60,008 nt of DNA from an uncultured Bacteroidales bacterium (GCA_900318835.1 ONLW01000025.1:1-60008), one strand, 5' to 3'; positions 35,247-45,101 are shown, counted from the first letter of the stretch. Notes: generated by a model not told the origin, from the sequence alone. Program-made: numbers and translations.

Positions 35247-36463
35247 CAATATAGGAAATTATTGTATGGGTATCGTATGGCGTGGATGCGGGCAATCTCG
35301 TCGTAGAGGAGGTTGCGGAGGACGTCGATATTAAGTTTTTGGGCAGCAGATATGCGAATAGAGAGTTCGGCGTTTTCTGAATATTCTGAATCCCCAAGAG
35401 CATCAATCTTATTGTAAACCATGATGACCGGTTTGTCGTCGGCATGGATGTCGGCAAGGGTTTTGTTCACCGCGTCGATTTGCGACTGATGGTCAGGATG
35501 CGAGATGTCGACGACATGGAGCAGCAGGTCAGCCTCGGAGACTTCGTCGAGGGTGCTCTTGAAACTCTCCACCAACTGTGTGGGGAGCTTGCGGATGAAG
35601 CCGACGGTGTCGGAGAGGAGGAACGGAAGGTTACCAATGACCACCTTGCGGACAGTAGTATCGAGGGTGGCGAAGAGTTTGTTCTCCGCCAGCACATCGC
35701 TCTTGGCCAGGAGATTGAGGATTGTGGATTTACCCACATTGGTATATCCCACCAGAGCCACACGGACAAGGCTTTCGCGGTTTTTTCGTTGGAGTGTCTT
35801 CTGGGTGTCGAGTTTGGCAAGCTGTAGCTTGAGGGCAGAGATTTTCTCCTTGATGAGACGTCGGTCGGTCTCTATCTGCGTTTCACCGGGGCCGCGCATG
35901 CCGATACCGCCGCGCTGGCGTTCGAGGTGGGTCCACATGCGGGTCAGGCGGGGCAGCATGTACTGGAGCTGAGCCAGTTCCACCTGCGTGCGGGCGGTGG
36001 AGGTGCGGGCGTGGCGGGCGAAGATATCGAGGATGAGGGTAGTGCGGTCGAGGATGCGGCACTCCATCTCCTTCTCCAGGTTGCGAAGTTGGGCGGGACT
36101 CAACTCGTCGTCGACAACAATGATGTCGGCATCGAGCGCCTGCTTGTATTCCTTTATCTCGTCGAGCTTGCCGGAACCCACATAGGTGCGTGTGTCGGGG
36201 CGGTCGAGTTTTTGTATCACCTTTTTGACGGTGATACCACCGGCGGTGCGGAGGAGGAACTCAAGTTCGTCGAGGTAGTCCTCGGTACGCTTCATCGTCT
36301 GTCCATTGGGGCAGACGGAAACAAGGATAGCCTTTTCCGGAATCTCCTCGTTGGCAAAGGTATTCCGCTCCTGCGGAGACGGGCGCTTGCTCTCCTCGCC
36401 GATACTATTTCTAAACTTCCCCTGCCTATTTGGATTCCTCACTTTGTTTGATTGTTTTTTCAA
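35246..36463 (-). CDS. hflX: Ribosome-associated GTPase HflX
   Basis: HflX is a conserved GTPase that binds the large ribosomal subunit and can split stalled ribosomes. The 405-residue protein shows the HflX-specific segment LERQRGGIGMRGPGETQIE before the G domain, then GYTNVGKST (G1), DTVGFIRKLP (G3) and VYNKID (G4). The N-terminal 40 residues are polar and basic. Its first 38 bases overlap the end of the upstream glycosyltransferase gene, indicating coupling. Confidence 0.94.
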   Translation of the reverse strand: MKKQSNKVRNPNRQGKFRNSIGEESKRPSPQERNTFANEEIPEKAILVSVCPNGQTMKRTEDYLDELEFLLRTAGGITVKKVIQKLDRPDTRTYVGSGKLDEIKEYKQALDADIIVVDDELSPAQLRNLEKEMECRILDRTTLILDIFARHARTSTARTQVELAQLQYMLPRLTRMWTHLERQRGGIGMRGPGETQIETDRRLIKEKISALKLQLAKLDTQKTLQRKNRESLVRVALVGYTNVGKSTILNLLAKSDVLAENKLFATLDTTVRKVVIGNLPFLLSDTVGFIRKLPTQLVESFKSTLDEVSEADLLLHVVDISHPDHQSQIDAVNKTLADIHADDKPVIMVYNKIDALGDSEYSENAELSIRISAAQKLNIDVLRNLLYDEIARIHAIRYPYNNFLY

Positions 36464-37724
36464 GGTGTTCAGCTCCCCTTCGGGGTTTCACAAGTCCATT
36501 GAAGATGTTTTCGAGGGGTTTTACAGCGGCTTCCCACGAGTAGTTCTGGCGGACGAAGGCGTTGCCTTCTGCGGCGATGCGGGCAGCGAAATTCTTGTCG
36601 TTTAAAAGGCCGAGAATATTGTCGGCCAAAGCCTGGGGCGTATCTCCAAGGAGGAGGTGTGTGCCGGAGGTAGCGCCAAGAGCGGCGTTGGCCAGCGAGG
36701 TAGTGACACAGGGCAGCTGCATCGACATGGCTTCCAGCAGCTTGTTCTGAAGGCCAGAGCCGATACGCATGGGAGCCACAAAGATGTCGGCAGCAGAGTA
36801 GGCTTCGCGAATGTCGGGCAAAGAGCCTTGAACGGCGACGCGGTCGGAGGCCAGGGAGCGAATTGCCGACTTGGGGTCGGCACCGGCAAGAAGCAGCGTG
36901 GTCTCAGGGCGTTTCTGCCATACCAACGGCATCACCTCACGCACCAGATAGCGTGCTGCGTCGACATTGGGGGCATAGGCGAGGTTGCCGCAGAAGACGA
37001 GATTATAAGGTGAGAGGTGAGAGGTGGAAGGTGAAAGGTAGCTGCCGCCATCTGTTGTCGCGTCAGCATACCTCTCACCTTTCATCTTTAACCTTTTATC
37101 TTGAAAGTAGTCGAAATCAACGCCATTGGGAACGATGTGAATCTCGCCGTTCTTTTTGTGGGGGATGGCCTCAGAGTCAACCTCAGAGATGATGGTAAGG
37201 TCGTCGAAGATTTTAAACGCATTATACTCCGTCGACCGCAACATCTTGAACTCGTAGTGGAGGATACTGCGCCAGAGACCCTTTGTCTGCTCCATGCGAC
37301 GCTCTGTGTTGAGCGACAGAGAATCCTGGAAGTCCATCACCTTGGGGAACGGCAGACGTGCCACGAAAGGAACAGTACGAATCATCTGATTGTATACCAC
37401 ATCGGGCTGTATCTTTTTGGCCATGTCCTTGACGGTGCGGCGAGCACGGGCGGAGTCCCAGTAACCCATCTGCAGCGACTTGGAACGGAAGTAGTTGCGC
37501 AGGATGTTGAAATAGGAAGTGAAACGCGTGGGCGTCACCACCGAGATGCTCTTACAGTAGGGCTCAAGGGCGGCGCGCTGTTCGGGCATCACCTTAGTGT
37601 GTGACACGGCGAAGAGATAAATCTCGTGCCGCTTCGACAGTTCGACAATCTGATGATAAGCACGGAGTTTGTCGCCTTTCTCAAGGGGATAAGGGAACCG
37701 GGGCAATACAACTAATATTTTCAT
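36426..37724 (-). CDS. Glycosyltransferase (GT4-like) with in-frame heptamer insertion
   Basis: The 432-residue GT-B enzyme starts with KILVVLPRFPYPLEKGDKLRA and contains LVFCGNLAYAPNVDAARYLV, IFVAPMRIGSGLQNKLLEAM and LLGDTPQALADNI, features of GT4-like sugar transferases of the type labelled TIGR03087. The probable role is in surface polysaccharide synthesis. Residues about 214-240 (LKMKGERYADATTDGGSYLS) between the two domains come from two heptamer arrays in opposite orientation (37009-37040 and 37071-37098). This looks like a repeat insertion that kept the frame. Confidence 0.87.
   Translation of the reverse strand: MKILVVLPRFPYPLEKGDKLRAYHQIVELSKRHEIYLFAVSHTKVMPEQRAALEPYCKSISVVTPTRFTSYFNILRNYFRSKSLQMGYWDSARARRTVKDMAKKIQPDVVYNQMIRTVPFVARLPFPKVMDFQDSLSLNTERRMEQTKGLWRSILHYEFKMLRSTEYNAFKIFDDLTIISEVDSEAIPHKKNGEIHIVPNGVDFDYFQDKRLKMKGERYADATTDGGSYLSPSTSHLSPYNLVFCGNLAYAPNVDAARYLVREVMPLVWQKRPETTLLLAGADPKSAIRSLASDRVAVQGSLPDIREAYSAADIFVAPMRIGSGLQNKLLEAMSMQLPCVTTSLANAALGATSGTHLLLGDTPQALADNILGLLNDKNFAARIAAEGNAFVRQNYSWEAAVKPLENIFNGLVKPRRGAEHLEKTIKQSEESK
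37009..37098 (+). repeat. Inverted pair of heptamer arrays inside a glycosyltransferase gene
   Basis: GGTGAGA, GGTGAGA, GGTGGAA and GGTGAAA units (37009-37036) face CCTCTCA, CCTTTCA, TCTTTAA and CCTTTTA units (37071-37098) across a 34-base spacer. Total length is 90 bases, a multiple of three, so the reading frame is preserved. Confidence 0.8.
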
Positions 37725-37743
37725 ATCTTCAGGCTATTTCTTT

Positions 37744-40362
37744 TTAAAACAATTGGGTCTGAGTGCCTTCGGCATAGCCGAGACGGTCGTCGATAACATC
37801 GAGTTGATCGGACTCGTCAGACTCGTCAGACGGTTCCGGATCGAGTTTCAACGGCTCCAGCCAGTTGAACTGGTCAACAGCAAAAGTGGTGACACGCTTG
37901 CCGCGAGCCTTGATGCCCTTGACTCCGATAAACTCTTCGACCTCGATGATTTCGGAGGAAATCTTTTTGCCACTCTCGGGATTGTAGACCACTTCGAGAC
38001 GGGGGTAGTAATCGAAGCAGAAAGAGAGCATCTGTGCACCGTCGTCCTCAAGGAAAGATGTTTTTCTGTCTGTAGCTTCGGGAAGGAAGCGTTTGAGATA
38101 GGGATAGCCGTCAGGCGAACGGTAAAGGACTGTGAGGACAGCTTGAGGATTGAACTTGCGCAGCTCCACAAGGTCGTCGTCATAGTGGTTGGCCAAGTCG
38201 AAGTTGGTGGTACGATAGACTGCCGACTGCATGAGGGCCAGTATCTTGTCGTTGCCCTTGAACTCGCCGAGGAATCGGCCGGCTTCCGTGACATTGAGAC
38301 GTTTTACGCTCTCATCGAACCATATCTTGCGGGCCGAGAGGGTAGAGACACCTTCGTCCTTGAGATTGATGGAGCGGACTGCGTTGCGAGTGAGAATGTT
38401 GCCCATCGACTGGCGTCCCTTGATAGCTAGGGTCTTGAAATCGAAATCGAAAGATGTCTTCTTCAGCTTGGGCTTGCTGACGTGGTGGACAGTAATTACC
38501 TCGGCCTCTCCGTTGGGGTTGGCAGTGAAGTAGAGCACCTTGCTGCCCTTGGTACCCTTGGTAAGGGGGTAATCCTTATCGCGCGTGATGGAGGTGACGT
38601 TGAAGCGCTTGACCATCACGTAACCGTCAGGGCCACCGTCGCGGTATATCATATTATATACAGTGCGCTCATCACGTTTGCGGAACACCGAGATGAAAAG
38701 AATCTCAGAACAGTCTTTCGTGCCCACAAAGCCTTTCTCCTGCACCTTGGTAACCATGAAGGTACCATCGCGGCGGAAGACAATGATATCGTCCAGACGC
38801 GAGCATTCGCAGGCCACCTCGACGCCTTCTTCACGCTTCAGTCCCCAGCCGGCAAAACCCGTCTGGTAATTGACATAGAGCTTCTCGTTGGCAAGGGCCA
38901 CGGTGGTGGACTCGATATCCTCGAAAGAGCGAATCTCGGTGCGGCGCTCACGGCCTTTGCCGAATTTCTCAAGAATATGACGGAAATAGCGGATGGTATA
39001 GTCGGTGAGGTGTGCCAGATGGTTCTGCACCTCTTCGATGGTCATCTCGATATTGGCGAGTTCTTCCATGGCCTTCTTGATGTCGAACTTGCTAATCTTG
39101 CGCACAGGCTTCTCGCAAAGTTTCAGCACATCGTCGCGGGTAATTTCTTTCTTGAACTGTTTTCTATAGGGGTCGAAGCCGCGCTCCATCTGCTCCACCT
39201 GGTCTTCCCATGTTTTGGAGCGTTCGTTCTCCATAATTTTATAGATGCGTTTCTCGAAGAAGATTTTCTCCAGCGAAACCCAATGCCAGCGGTCCTCGAG
39301 CTCGGCAAGCTGTATCTCTAGTTCCTGACGCAGTAGGTCCTTGGTGCGCATGGTGTTGTGACGTAGGATATCGCTGGCAGTCATGAAGACAGGCTTATCG
39401 TCAACGATGACGCAGGTCTGGGGAGAGAAAGATATCTGGCAGTTGGTAAAAGCATATAGGGCGTCGATGGTCTGATCGGGACTTACGCCTGTCGGCAGAT
39501 AGACCACAATCTCCACCTCAGCGGCGGTATTGTCGTCAACCTTCTTGATTTTAATCTTGCCCTTCTCGTTGGCCTTGAGAATGGAGTCGATAAGTACGTC
39601 GGTGGTGACTGTGTAGGGAAGTTCGCTGATGACGATGGCCTTGCGCTTCTCGTCATAGTGCATCTTGGCACGGATGCGGAGACGACCTCCGAGTGCACCA
39701 TCATTATAACGGGAGACATCGATGAGGCCACCCGTGGGGAAGTCGGGATAGATTTCGAATTCTTCCTCTTTCAGAATCTTAATACTGCTCTCCAAGAGTT
39801 CGCAGAAATTGTAAGGAAGGATGACCGAGGTGAGGGTGACAGCAATACCCTTGGTCCCCTGAGCCAGCAGCAACGGGAACTTCACCGGCAGGGTGACGGG
39901 TTCTTGTTTGCGACCGTCATAGGATGGTTTCCACTGAGTGGTCTTGGGATTGAAAACCACTTCTTTGGCGAATTTTGAGAGGCGCGCCTCGATGTAACGT
40001 CCTGCAGCGGCATCATCGCCGGTGAGGATGTTGCCCCAGTTACCTTGGCAGTCGATGAGGAGGTCTTTCTGACCCATATTGACAAGGGCGTCCTTGATTG
40101 ACATATCGCCGTGAGGATGGTACTGCATCGTATTGCCCACAATATTGGCCACCTTAGTGAAACGCCCGTCGTCGGTTTCCTCCATGGCATGGAGAATGCG
40201 GCGTTGCACAGGCTTCAAGCCGTCGTCAATATCAGGTACCGAACGATCCAAGATAACATCGGAGGCATAATCAATCCAGTAATCCTTGAACATGCCGCTG
40301 AGCGACACCGTCGTCCCCTGGTCCTCTATATTTTCGTTCTTTTCAATATCTTCCATAATCAC
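37744..40362 (-). CDS. parC: DNA topoisomerase IV / gyrase subunit A family protein
   Basis: This type II topoisomerase cleavage subunit decatenates chromosomes. The 872-residue protein has DGLKPVQRRILHAM, QYHPHGDMSIKDALVNMGQ and the catalytic tyrosine Tyr123 in GRYIEARLS. The C-terminal region lacks a clear GyrA box (QRRGGKG), so ParC is a better name than GyrA. The partner ParE is not in the window. lepB follows two bases after the stop, in the same direction. Confidence 0.9.
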   Translation of the reverse strand: MIMEDIEKNENIEDQGTTVSLSGMFKDYWIDYASDVILDRSVPDIDDGLKPVQRRILHAMEETDDGRFTKVANIVGNTMQYHPHGDMSIKDALVNMGQKDLLIDCQGNWGNILTGDDAAAGRYIEARLSKFAKEVVFNPKTTQWKPSYDGRKQEPVTLPVKFPLLLAQGTKGIAVTLTSVILPYNFCELLESSIKILKEEEFEIYPDFPTGGLIDVSRYNDGALGGRLRIRAKMHYDEKRKAIVISELPYTVTTDVLIDSILKANEKGKIKIKKVDDNTAAEVEIVVYLPTGVSPDQTIDALYAFTNCQISFSPQTCVIVDDKPVFMTASDILRHNTMRTKDLLRQELEIQLAELEDRWHWVSLEKIFFEKRIYKIMENERSKTWEDQVEQMERGFDPYRKQFKKEITRDDVLKLCEKPVRKISKFDIKKAMEELANIEMTIEEVQNHLAHLTDYTIRYFRHILEKFGKGRERRTEIRSFEDIESTTVALANEKLYVNYQTGFAGWGLKREEGVEVACECSRLDDIIVFRRDGTFMVTKVQEKGFVGTKDCSEILFISVFRKRDERTVYNMIYRDGGPDGYVMVKRFNVTSITRDKDYPLTKGTKGSKVLYFTANPNGEAEVITVHHVSKPKLKKTSFDFDFKTLAIKGRQSMGNILTRNAVRSINLKDEGVSTLSARKIWFDESVKRLNVTEAGRFLGEFKGNDKILALMQSAVYRTTNFDLANHYDDDLVELRKFNPQAVLTVLYRSPDGYPYLKRFLPEATDRKTSFLEDDGAQMLSFCFDYYPRLEVVYNPESGKKISSEIIEVEEFIGVKGIKARGKRVTTFAVDQFNWLEPLKLDPEPSDESDESDQLDVIDDRLGYAEGTQTQLF

Positions 40363-40364
40363 AA

Positions 40365-41909
40365 TTATCTCGCATTGGCGTTACGCATGGTGCGCTCCAT
40401 ACGCACACCGAAACTATCCTTCTTTGTCGACCATAGCACTCGCTTGGCCTGTCCCACAATGTGGTCCTCTGGCACAAATCCCCAGAAACGGCTGTCCTGG
40501 CTATGGTGACGGTTGTCGCCCATCATCCAATAGTAATCCATCTTGGGAGTATAGCTGTCAGTCTGCGTACCGTTAATGTATATCTTGCCACCCTTCACCT
40601 CGAGCGTATTGCCTTCGTAAGCGGTGATTACTCGACGATAAAGAGGAAGGTTTTCCAACGTAAGCTTCAACGTCTTTCCCTTGGCGGGGATAAGGATGGG
40701 GCCATAGTTGTCGACCGACCAATAGTATCCCGGAGCATTGGGGTAGAGTCGCTGGGCCGAGTCAGCAGGATATTCCACCGGTTCCACAGCAATAACTGTC
40801 GAATTGCCCTTAAGTTTTCTCACCAGCTCGGCAGAGAGCGGCAGACGCAGCACCCGGTTGCCGGCAGCATCATAACCCGTTGGAGCATCCATGATATCCT
40901 CCTTGCTCACACCACAATCACCCAAAATAATCTCAGGATTGAAGCCCGAAGCAATCATCACTTCGTAGTCGAACTCCGCATCTGTGGGCAGTTCCACGGG
41001 CTTGCCGTCGATATGAACTACCTTGTTAATTATCTGCAGCGTCTCTCCCGGAAGACCCATACAGCGCTTGATGTAATTCTCGCGCTTGTCCACCGGACGC
41101 ACCTTTATTCCACCCAGCGGACCTAATATCGGATGGTAGGCTGTACCATTCAGCACCGCTTCACGACCAAACTCCTGCACAGCTTCGTAGTAGGTGTACT
41201 TGCCATCAAGAAAGTTCCTAAGTACCGTGTCACCTGCCGGGAAATTGAACACCACAGCATCATAACGCTTCACATGACTGTAACCCGGATAGCGATGATA
41301 GGGCAGATGTGGGCCGATATAGGAACTTGTCTGCGTACCAATGATGGTATTGTGCATCAGAGGCAGCGCCAATGGTGTCATAATGACACGCGGACCATAG
41401 GCCAGCTTGCTCACAATCAAGTGGTCTCCCACCATCAAACTCTTTTCCATACTCGACGAGGGAATCGAGAACAACTCGAAGACGAAGCCTCGGATAAGCA
41501 CAGCAGCCACCAAGGCAAAGACAATGGCCTCCGTCCAGTCACGTGCCTCCGAAACCTTTGCCGGCGGCTCTATCTTAGGATCATGATACTCTATCTTTGT
41601 CACCAGACCCAATATCGGCAAATAGACAAACGGCAGTAAAACGCCAAATGTCTGCTCCCAGAAATTCGTCCGGCGAAACACCCGAGCAGTCTCCACCACC
41701 AGAAGCAAAAACACGAAAATGTTGATGCCTGGAATCAAAAAACCCGCAATCCACTTCCAATCACCCTTACCACACACTTTCAGCCACATCCATATATTGT
41801 AAAATGGCACCAGCGCTTTCCAGGACGCCTGTCCGGCTTTCTTAAAAACGAACCAGAGACCCACCAAGGTCCCCACAAAATAGAGTATTAGCAACAAGTC
41901 GTATAACAT
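40365..41909 (-). CDS. lepB: Signal peptidase I with N-terminal membrane extension
   Basis: It cleaves signal peptides at the outer face of the inner membrane. In the 514-residue protein, residues 1-105 form a DUF5684-like module with three or so membrane helices (FKKAGQASWKALVPFYNIWMW). A further anchor helix precedes IPSSSMEKSLMVGDHL with catalytic Ser153. The lysine region is YIKRCMGLPGETLQI, and MMGDNRHHSQDSRFWG is the S26 family's final box. Such N-terminal fusions are known in other Bacteroidota. The start overlaps the glycosyltransferase gene by 22 bases. Confidence 0.93.
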   Translation of the reverse strand: MLYDLLLILYFVGTLVGLWFVFKKAGQASWKALVPFYNIWMWLKVCGKGDWKWIAGFLIPGINIFVFLLLVVETARVFRRTNFWEQTFGVLLPFVYLPILGLVTKIEYHDPKIEPPAKVSEARDWTEAIVFALVAAVLIRGFVFELFSIPSSSMEKSLMVGDHLIVSKLAYGPRVIMTPLALPLMHNTIIGTQTSSYIGPHLPYHRYPGYSHVKRYDAVVFNFPAGDTVLRNFLDGKYTYYEAVQEFGREAVLNGTAYHPILGPLGGIKVRPVDKRENYIKRCMGLPGETLQIINKVVHIDGKPVELPTDAEFDYEVMIASGFNPEIILGDCGVSKEDIMDAPTGYDAAGNRVLRLPLSAELVRKLKGNSTVIAVEPVEYPADSAQRLYPNAPGYYWSVDNYGPILIPAKGKTLKLTLENLPLYRRVITAYEGNTLEVKGGKIYINGTQTDSYTPKMDYYWMMGDNRHHSQDSRFWGFVPEDHIVGQAKRVLWSTKKDSFGVRMERTMRNANAR

Positions 41910-43021
41910 ATTGTATCAATTATTTTAGTCAATTTCTTCTTTTCGTTGTTCCAGTCCATATCGGCGCGAGCTGCAGCGAAATTCTCCTCTGTCCATTCCC
42001 TCGACAATACTTTCTCCACTGCCTCTGCCAAGGGCTTTGCACCCACACCCTCCATTATAGCACCAACGCCGAACGTTCTTACCACCCCAGCCATCTCGGG
42101 TAGGTCACTCACCACCATCGGCACACCAGCAGCGATAAAGTCACCTATGCGGTTCGGCAGCGCAAAATGATAACTCAAACCCATGTCCTCCAACATCACC
42201 AAGCCCACGCTCGCCTGAGGTGTCAACTCATCCAATTTTTCGGGCATCAGCCTACCACGAAACTCCACACGATCACTCCATGACTTGCTCCTCGCATAAG
42301 CCTTCATCTCTTCCAGTAAGTCACCATCTCCGGCAATCACCAGCCGACAATCCTCCAGCCACTCCAGCGCATCTATCGCCCAGTCCACTCCCCTACCCTT
42401 GTTCACACAACCCTGATAGAGCAATGTTTTCATTGCGCCAGCACACCTTTCACCTTTCATCTCTAAACTTTCACCTTGTATGTTCCTCACCACATTCATC
42501 TCCACTCCATATTTCTGCCGATAGTGGTTGGCAATGCTCTGACATACCGTCAACATCGCGTCGCACTTCGGCATCAGTTTCCGTTCCAACGTTTCCCACA
42601 CATACTTCACCTTCTCACGGCCCACCAGTTCCGGCACTTCGGGAAATAGCTCGTGGGCATCCATCACCAGCTTCAATCGTTTCAAACGCGAAGCAATGTA
42701 GCAGGCCAACAGCGTGTCCGTGTCGTTCGCCCACACCACATCGCACCGCGTCCACAGCAGCCGCCACAACAACCTCACATTATACTCCGCATAGAACTTC
42801 CATCCCCTCTTCATTCTCACAGCCAACTGTCTGCGGCCGATAAGAATCACCTCACAACCCGCCTCGCGCAATGCTTCTGCATGACGCATCACCCTCCGGT
42901 CGGTAAGCAAATCATTCGTCACCGCCATTGCAATTCTTATCTTTTTCTCCTCTTTCAAAACATTATTATAACGTAATTCAAAAACATTTCGTATCTTTGC
43001 AGTCGAATTTTTTATCAACAA
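41888..43021 (-). CDS. Glycosyltransferase family 4 protein
   Basis: The GT-B protein has IRIAMAVTNDLLTDRRVMRHAEAL, VWANDTDTLLACYIASRLK, LVMDAHELFPEVPELV and YHFALPNRIGDFIAAGVPMV. Residues LEMKGERCAGAMK at the inter-domain point are encoded by a heptamer array (42446-42480) like that of the other GT4-like gene. The ATG at 43021 would place about 20 AT-rich residues, overlapping the opposite gene's promoter, before the first beta strand. A TTG at 42958 is an alternative, while the ATG at 42928 would cut the first strand. Product is probably a surface glycan. Confidence 0.8.
   Translation of the reverse strand: MLIKNSTAKIRNVFELRYNNVLKEEKKIRIAMAVTNDLLTDRRVMRHAEALREAGCEVILIGRRQLAVRMKRGWKFYAEYNVRLLWRLLWTRCDVVWANDTDTLLACYIASRLKRLKLVMDAHELFPEVPELVGREKVKYVWETLERKLMPKCDAMLTVCQSIANHYRQKYGVEMNVVRNIQGESLEMKGERCAGAMKTLLYQGCVNKGRGVDWAIDALEWLEDCRLVIAGDGDLLEEMKAYARSKSWSDRVEFRGRLMPEKLDELTPQASVGLVMLEDMGLSYHFALPNRIGDFIAAGVPMVVSDLPEMAGVVRTFGVGAIMEGVGAKPLAEAVEKVLSREWTEENFAAARADMDWNNEKKKLTKIIDTICYTTCC
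42446..42480 (+). repeat. Heptamer array inside a glycosyltransferase gene
   Basis: Units CCTTTCA, CCTTTCA, TCTCTAA, ACTTTCA and CCTTGTA are in tandem. Order and variants match the array at 37071-37098, so the two are copies of one repeat rather than independent slippage. Confidence 0.8.
42992..42999 (+). promoter_or_regulatory. -7 box of the META lipoprotein operon
   Basis: TATCTTTG is followed by a 27-base leader to the GTG at 43027. This supports the GTG start over the longer frame starting at 42928. Confidence 0.65.
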
Positions 43022-43026
43022 ACGCT

Positions 43027-43464
43027 GTGAAAAACATTCTCAAAACACTCCAGATTGTTCTCTTTGTACTGATGCAAATCTCTTGCACCAGCACCGCCAC
43101 TCAGTCCCTCGGTCGCCAAGCCACGCAACCACTCGACAAAAGCCAAGTCTGGCAACTCGTCCAAGTGCAGGGTCGCGACATCAAATCTTCCCCCACACCG
43201 GTCACCCTCATCTTCAACCCCGAAACCTCCACCCTCCATGGTCAGGCACAATGCAACACCTATACTGCCGACTATAGTCTCCACGATTCCCGCTTGATCA
43301 TTAGCAATTTACAACCCTCCAACACCCAGTGCCCCGAAGCTGACATGAATGCCGAAAACCGATACCTCGCCACCCTTCGCAAATGCACTAACATCACCGT
43401 TACCGCCACCACCCTCTCCCTCGGCAACAAAAACAAAAGCCTTTTAGAATTTGAATTGCAATGA
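43027..43464 (+). CDS. META/HslJ-like lipoprotein
   Basis: The 145-residue lipoprotein (signal ending in LMQISC) carries a META domain, as in HslJ: WQLVQVQGRDI, VTLIFNPETSTLHGQAQCNTYTA and a later C-rich NTQCPEADMNAENRYLATL. META-domain proteins are linked to heat-shock or novobiocin tolerance, but their biochemistry is unclear. The GTG start gives a proper lipoprotein signal and lies downstream of the promoter. The stop overlaps the Nudix gene by four bases. Confidence 0.82.
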   Translation: MKNILKTLQIVLFVLMQISCTSTATQSLGRQATQPLDKSQVWQLVQVQGRDIKSSPTPVTLIFNPETSTLHGQAQCNTYTADYSLHDSRLIISNLQPSNTQCPEADMNAENRYLATLRKCTNITVTATTLSLGNKNKSLLEFELQ

Positions 43465-43970
43465 GATTAAGCTATAAATACCACAGCTTCAACGTTCCCC
43501 TTTGGCTGCTGCGACTGCTCAAGCGCCACATGTGCTACGTCCGCGCCGCCGGTGGCATCGTCTCCGCACCCGACGGCACCCTCCTCCTCATCCTCCGCAA
43601 CGGCCGCTGGGACCTCGCCAAAGGCAAAGTCGAGCCCGGAGAGACACTCCTCCAAGCCGCCCTCCGCGAAGTAGAGGAGGAAACCGGCATTCTATCCACT
43701 GCACAATACACAATACCCACTAAAACCTACCACCTTTTCCGCGCACCAAAAGCCTGGCTCAAAGGCCCCAACCCGCCCCCTCACAAATGGCACCTCAAAC
43801 AGACTTCATGGTTCCCCATGACAGCCGAAATGCAAGAAATTGTACCGCAGCAGGAAGAAGGCATCACCGCCGGGTGCTGGGTTACTCCCGACGAATGGCA
43901 TCGCCGCCTCTCCCATTCCTACGGAACCCTTAAAACCCTCGCAGAACTATGGACATCCTCTCGCAGATAG
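43461..43970 (+). CDS. Nudix hydrolase
   Basis: The 169-residue pyrophosphohydrolase has an intact Nudix box, GKVEPGETLLQAALREVEEETGI. It is preceded by AAGGIVSAPDGTLLLILRNGRWDLAKG. Substrates of this subgroup (nucleoside diphosphate derivatives) are not predictable. It is translationally coupled upstream (ATGA) and overlaps dprA by 22 bases. Confidence 0.92.
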   Translation: MRLSYKYHSFNVPLWLLRLLKRHMCYVRAAGGIVSAPDGTLLLILRNGRWDLAKGKVEPGETLLQAALREVEEETGILSTAQYTIPTKTYHLFRAPKAWLKGPNPPPHKWHLKQTSWFPMTAEMQEIVPQQEEGITAGCWVTPDEWHRRLSHSYGTLKTLAELWTSSRR

Positions 43971-45052
43971 CCCTCACTTTCACCTCTGGATTGGGCAACA
44001 CTTCCATCCGCCGCCTCATCGACCTCTACCCCGATGAGGACATCTTTTCGCTGCCCAAGTCGGAGCTAAAGAATGTCTTCGGCACCCACCGTAACGTGCT
44101 CGACAACATATTGAACAAGAGCAGTTTCTCCCGTGCCGAGCAAGAACTTCGTTTCTGCGAGCAAAACCATATCCGCCCCCTTTTCTTCACCGCCCCCAAC
44201 TACCCCGAACGACTTAACCACGACGAAACAGACGACTGTCCCGCCCTGCTCTACGTCCTCGGCACCGCCAACCTCAATCCCGAGCGCCCCATCGCCGTTG
44301 TCGGCACCCGCCGTGCCACGCCCTATGGACGTGACAATACCGACCGTCTTATTCGCGAACTAAAACCTTACAACACTCCTATTATCAGCGGACTTGCCTA
44401 CGGTATTGACACCGCAGCCCACACCGCCGCCCTCGACCACGGATTGCCCACCGTCGCCGTCCTCGGACATGGTCTCGACCAGATTTATCCTGCCGAGAAC
44501 CGACCTTTGGCCAAGCGCATCCTTGAGAACGGAGGATCCCTCATCACCGAATACCCCTCAGGCACAGCCATTAATCCCCGCTACTTCCCAGCCCGCAACC
44601 GCATCATCGCAGCCCTCGCCGACGCCTGTGTCGTCGTCGAAGCTTCCGAGAAAGGCGGAGCTCTCATCACTGCCGCCATAGCCGCCAGCTACCAACGCGA
44701 AGTCTTCGCCGTCCCGGGACGCCTCACCGACACCTACTCCCGTGGCACCAACAACCTCATCGCCACCAACCGCGCACTCCTCATCCGCAACGCCGACGAC
44801 ATCGCCTTCCAGCTCGGCTGGCCTCTCATGGGAAAACAACTGTCCATGAGTGAAATGAAAGAGATTCCGAAACTCTCGTCCGATGAGCAGAAAATAGCCA
44901 ACCATCTGAAGAGCTGCGACGAGCAGACCCTTGAGGAAATAGCCGCCGCCGTTGGGTTCTCTCTCCCCAAGGCTGCCTCCCTCCTCTTCAATATGGAAAT
45001 GGCCAAGGTGGTACGAACCCTCCCTGGCCATCTCTATCAGTTGTGTCAATAG
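43949..45052 (+). CDS. dprA: DNA processing protein DprA (Smf)
   Basis: DprA loads RecA on incoming single-stranded DNA during natural transformation. The 367-residue protein has an N-terminal SAM-like helical part, the Rossmann core VVGTRRATPYG, ISGLAYGIDTAAHTAAL, AVLGHGLDQIYPAENRPLA and EYPSGTAINPRYFPARNRIIAAL, and a C-terminal winged-helix segment (CDEQTLEEIAAAVGFSLPKA). It is complete. It overlaps the Nudix gene and converges on the TrmH-type gene. Confidence 0.95.
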   Translation: MDILSQIALTFTSGLGNTSIRRLIDLYPDEDIFSLPKSELKNVFGTHRNVLDNILNKSSFSRAEQELRFCEQNHIRPLFFTAPNYPERLNHDETDDCPALLYVLGTANLNPERPIAVVGTRRATPYGRDNTDRLIRELKPYNTPIISGLAYGIDTAAHTAALDHGLPTVAVLGHGLDQIYPAENRPLAKRILENGGSLITEYPSGTAINPRYFPARNRIIAALADACVVVEASEKGGALITAAIAASYQREVFAVPGRLTDTYSRGTNNLIATNRALLIRNADDIAFQLGWPLMGKQLSMSEMKEIPKLSSDEQKIANHLKSCDEQTLEEIAAAVGFSLPKAASLLFNMEMAKVVRTLPGHLYQLCQ

Positions 45053-45101
45053 GCACCCACCTCGACGTCAAGGTAGGTTTGTTTCGTCAACAATTGAGCC
45101 C

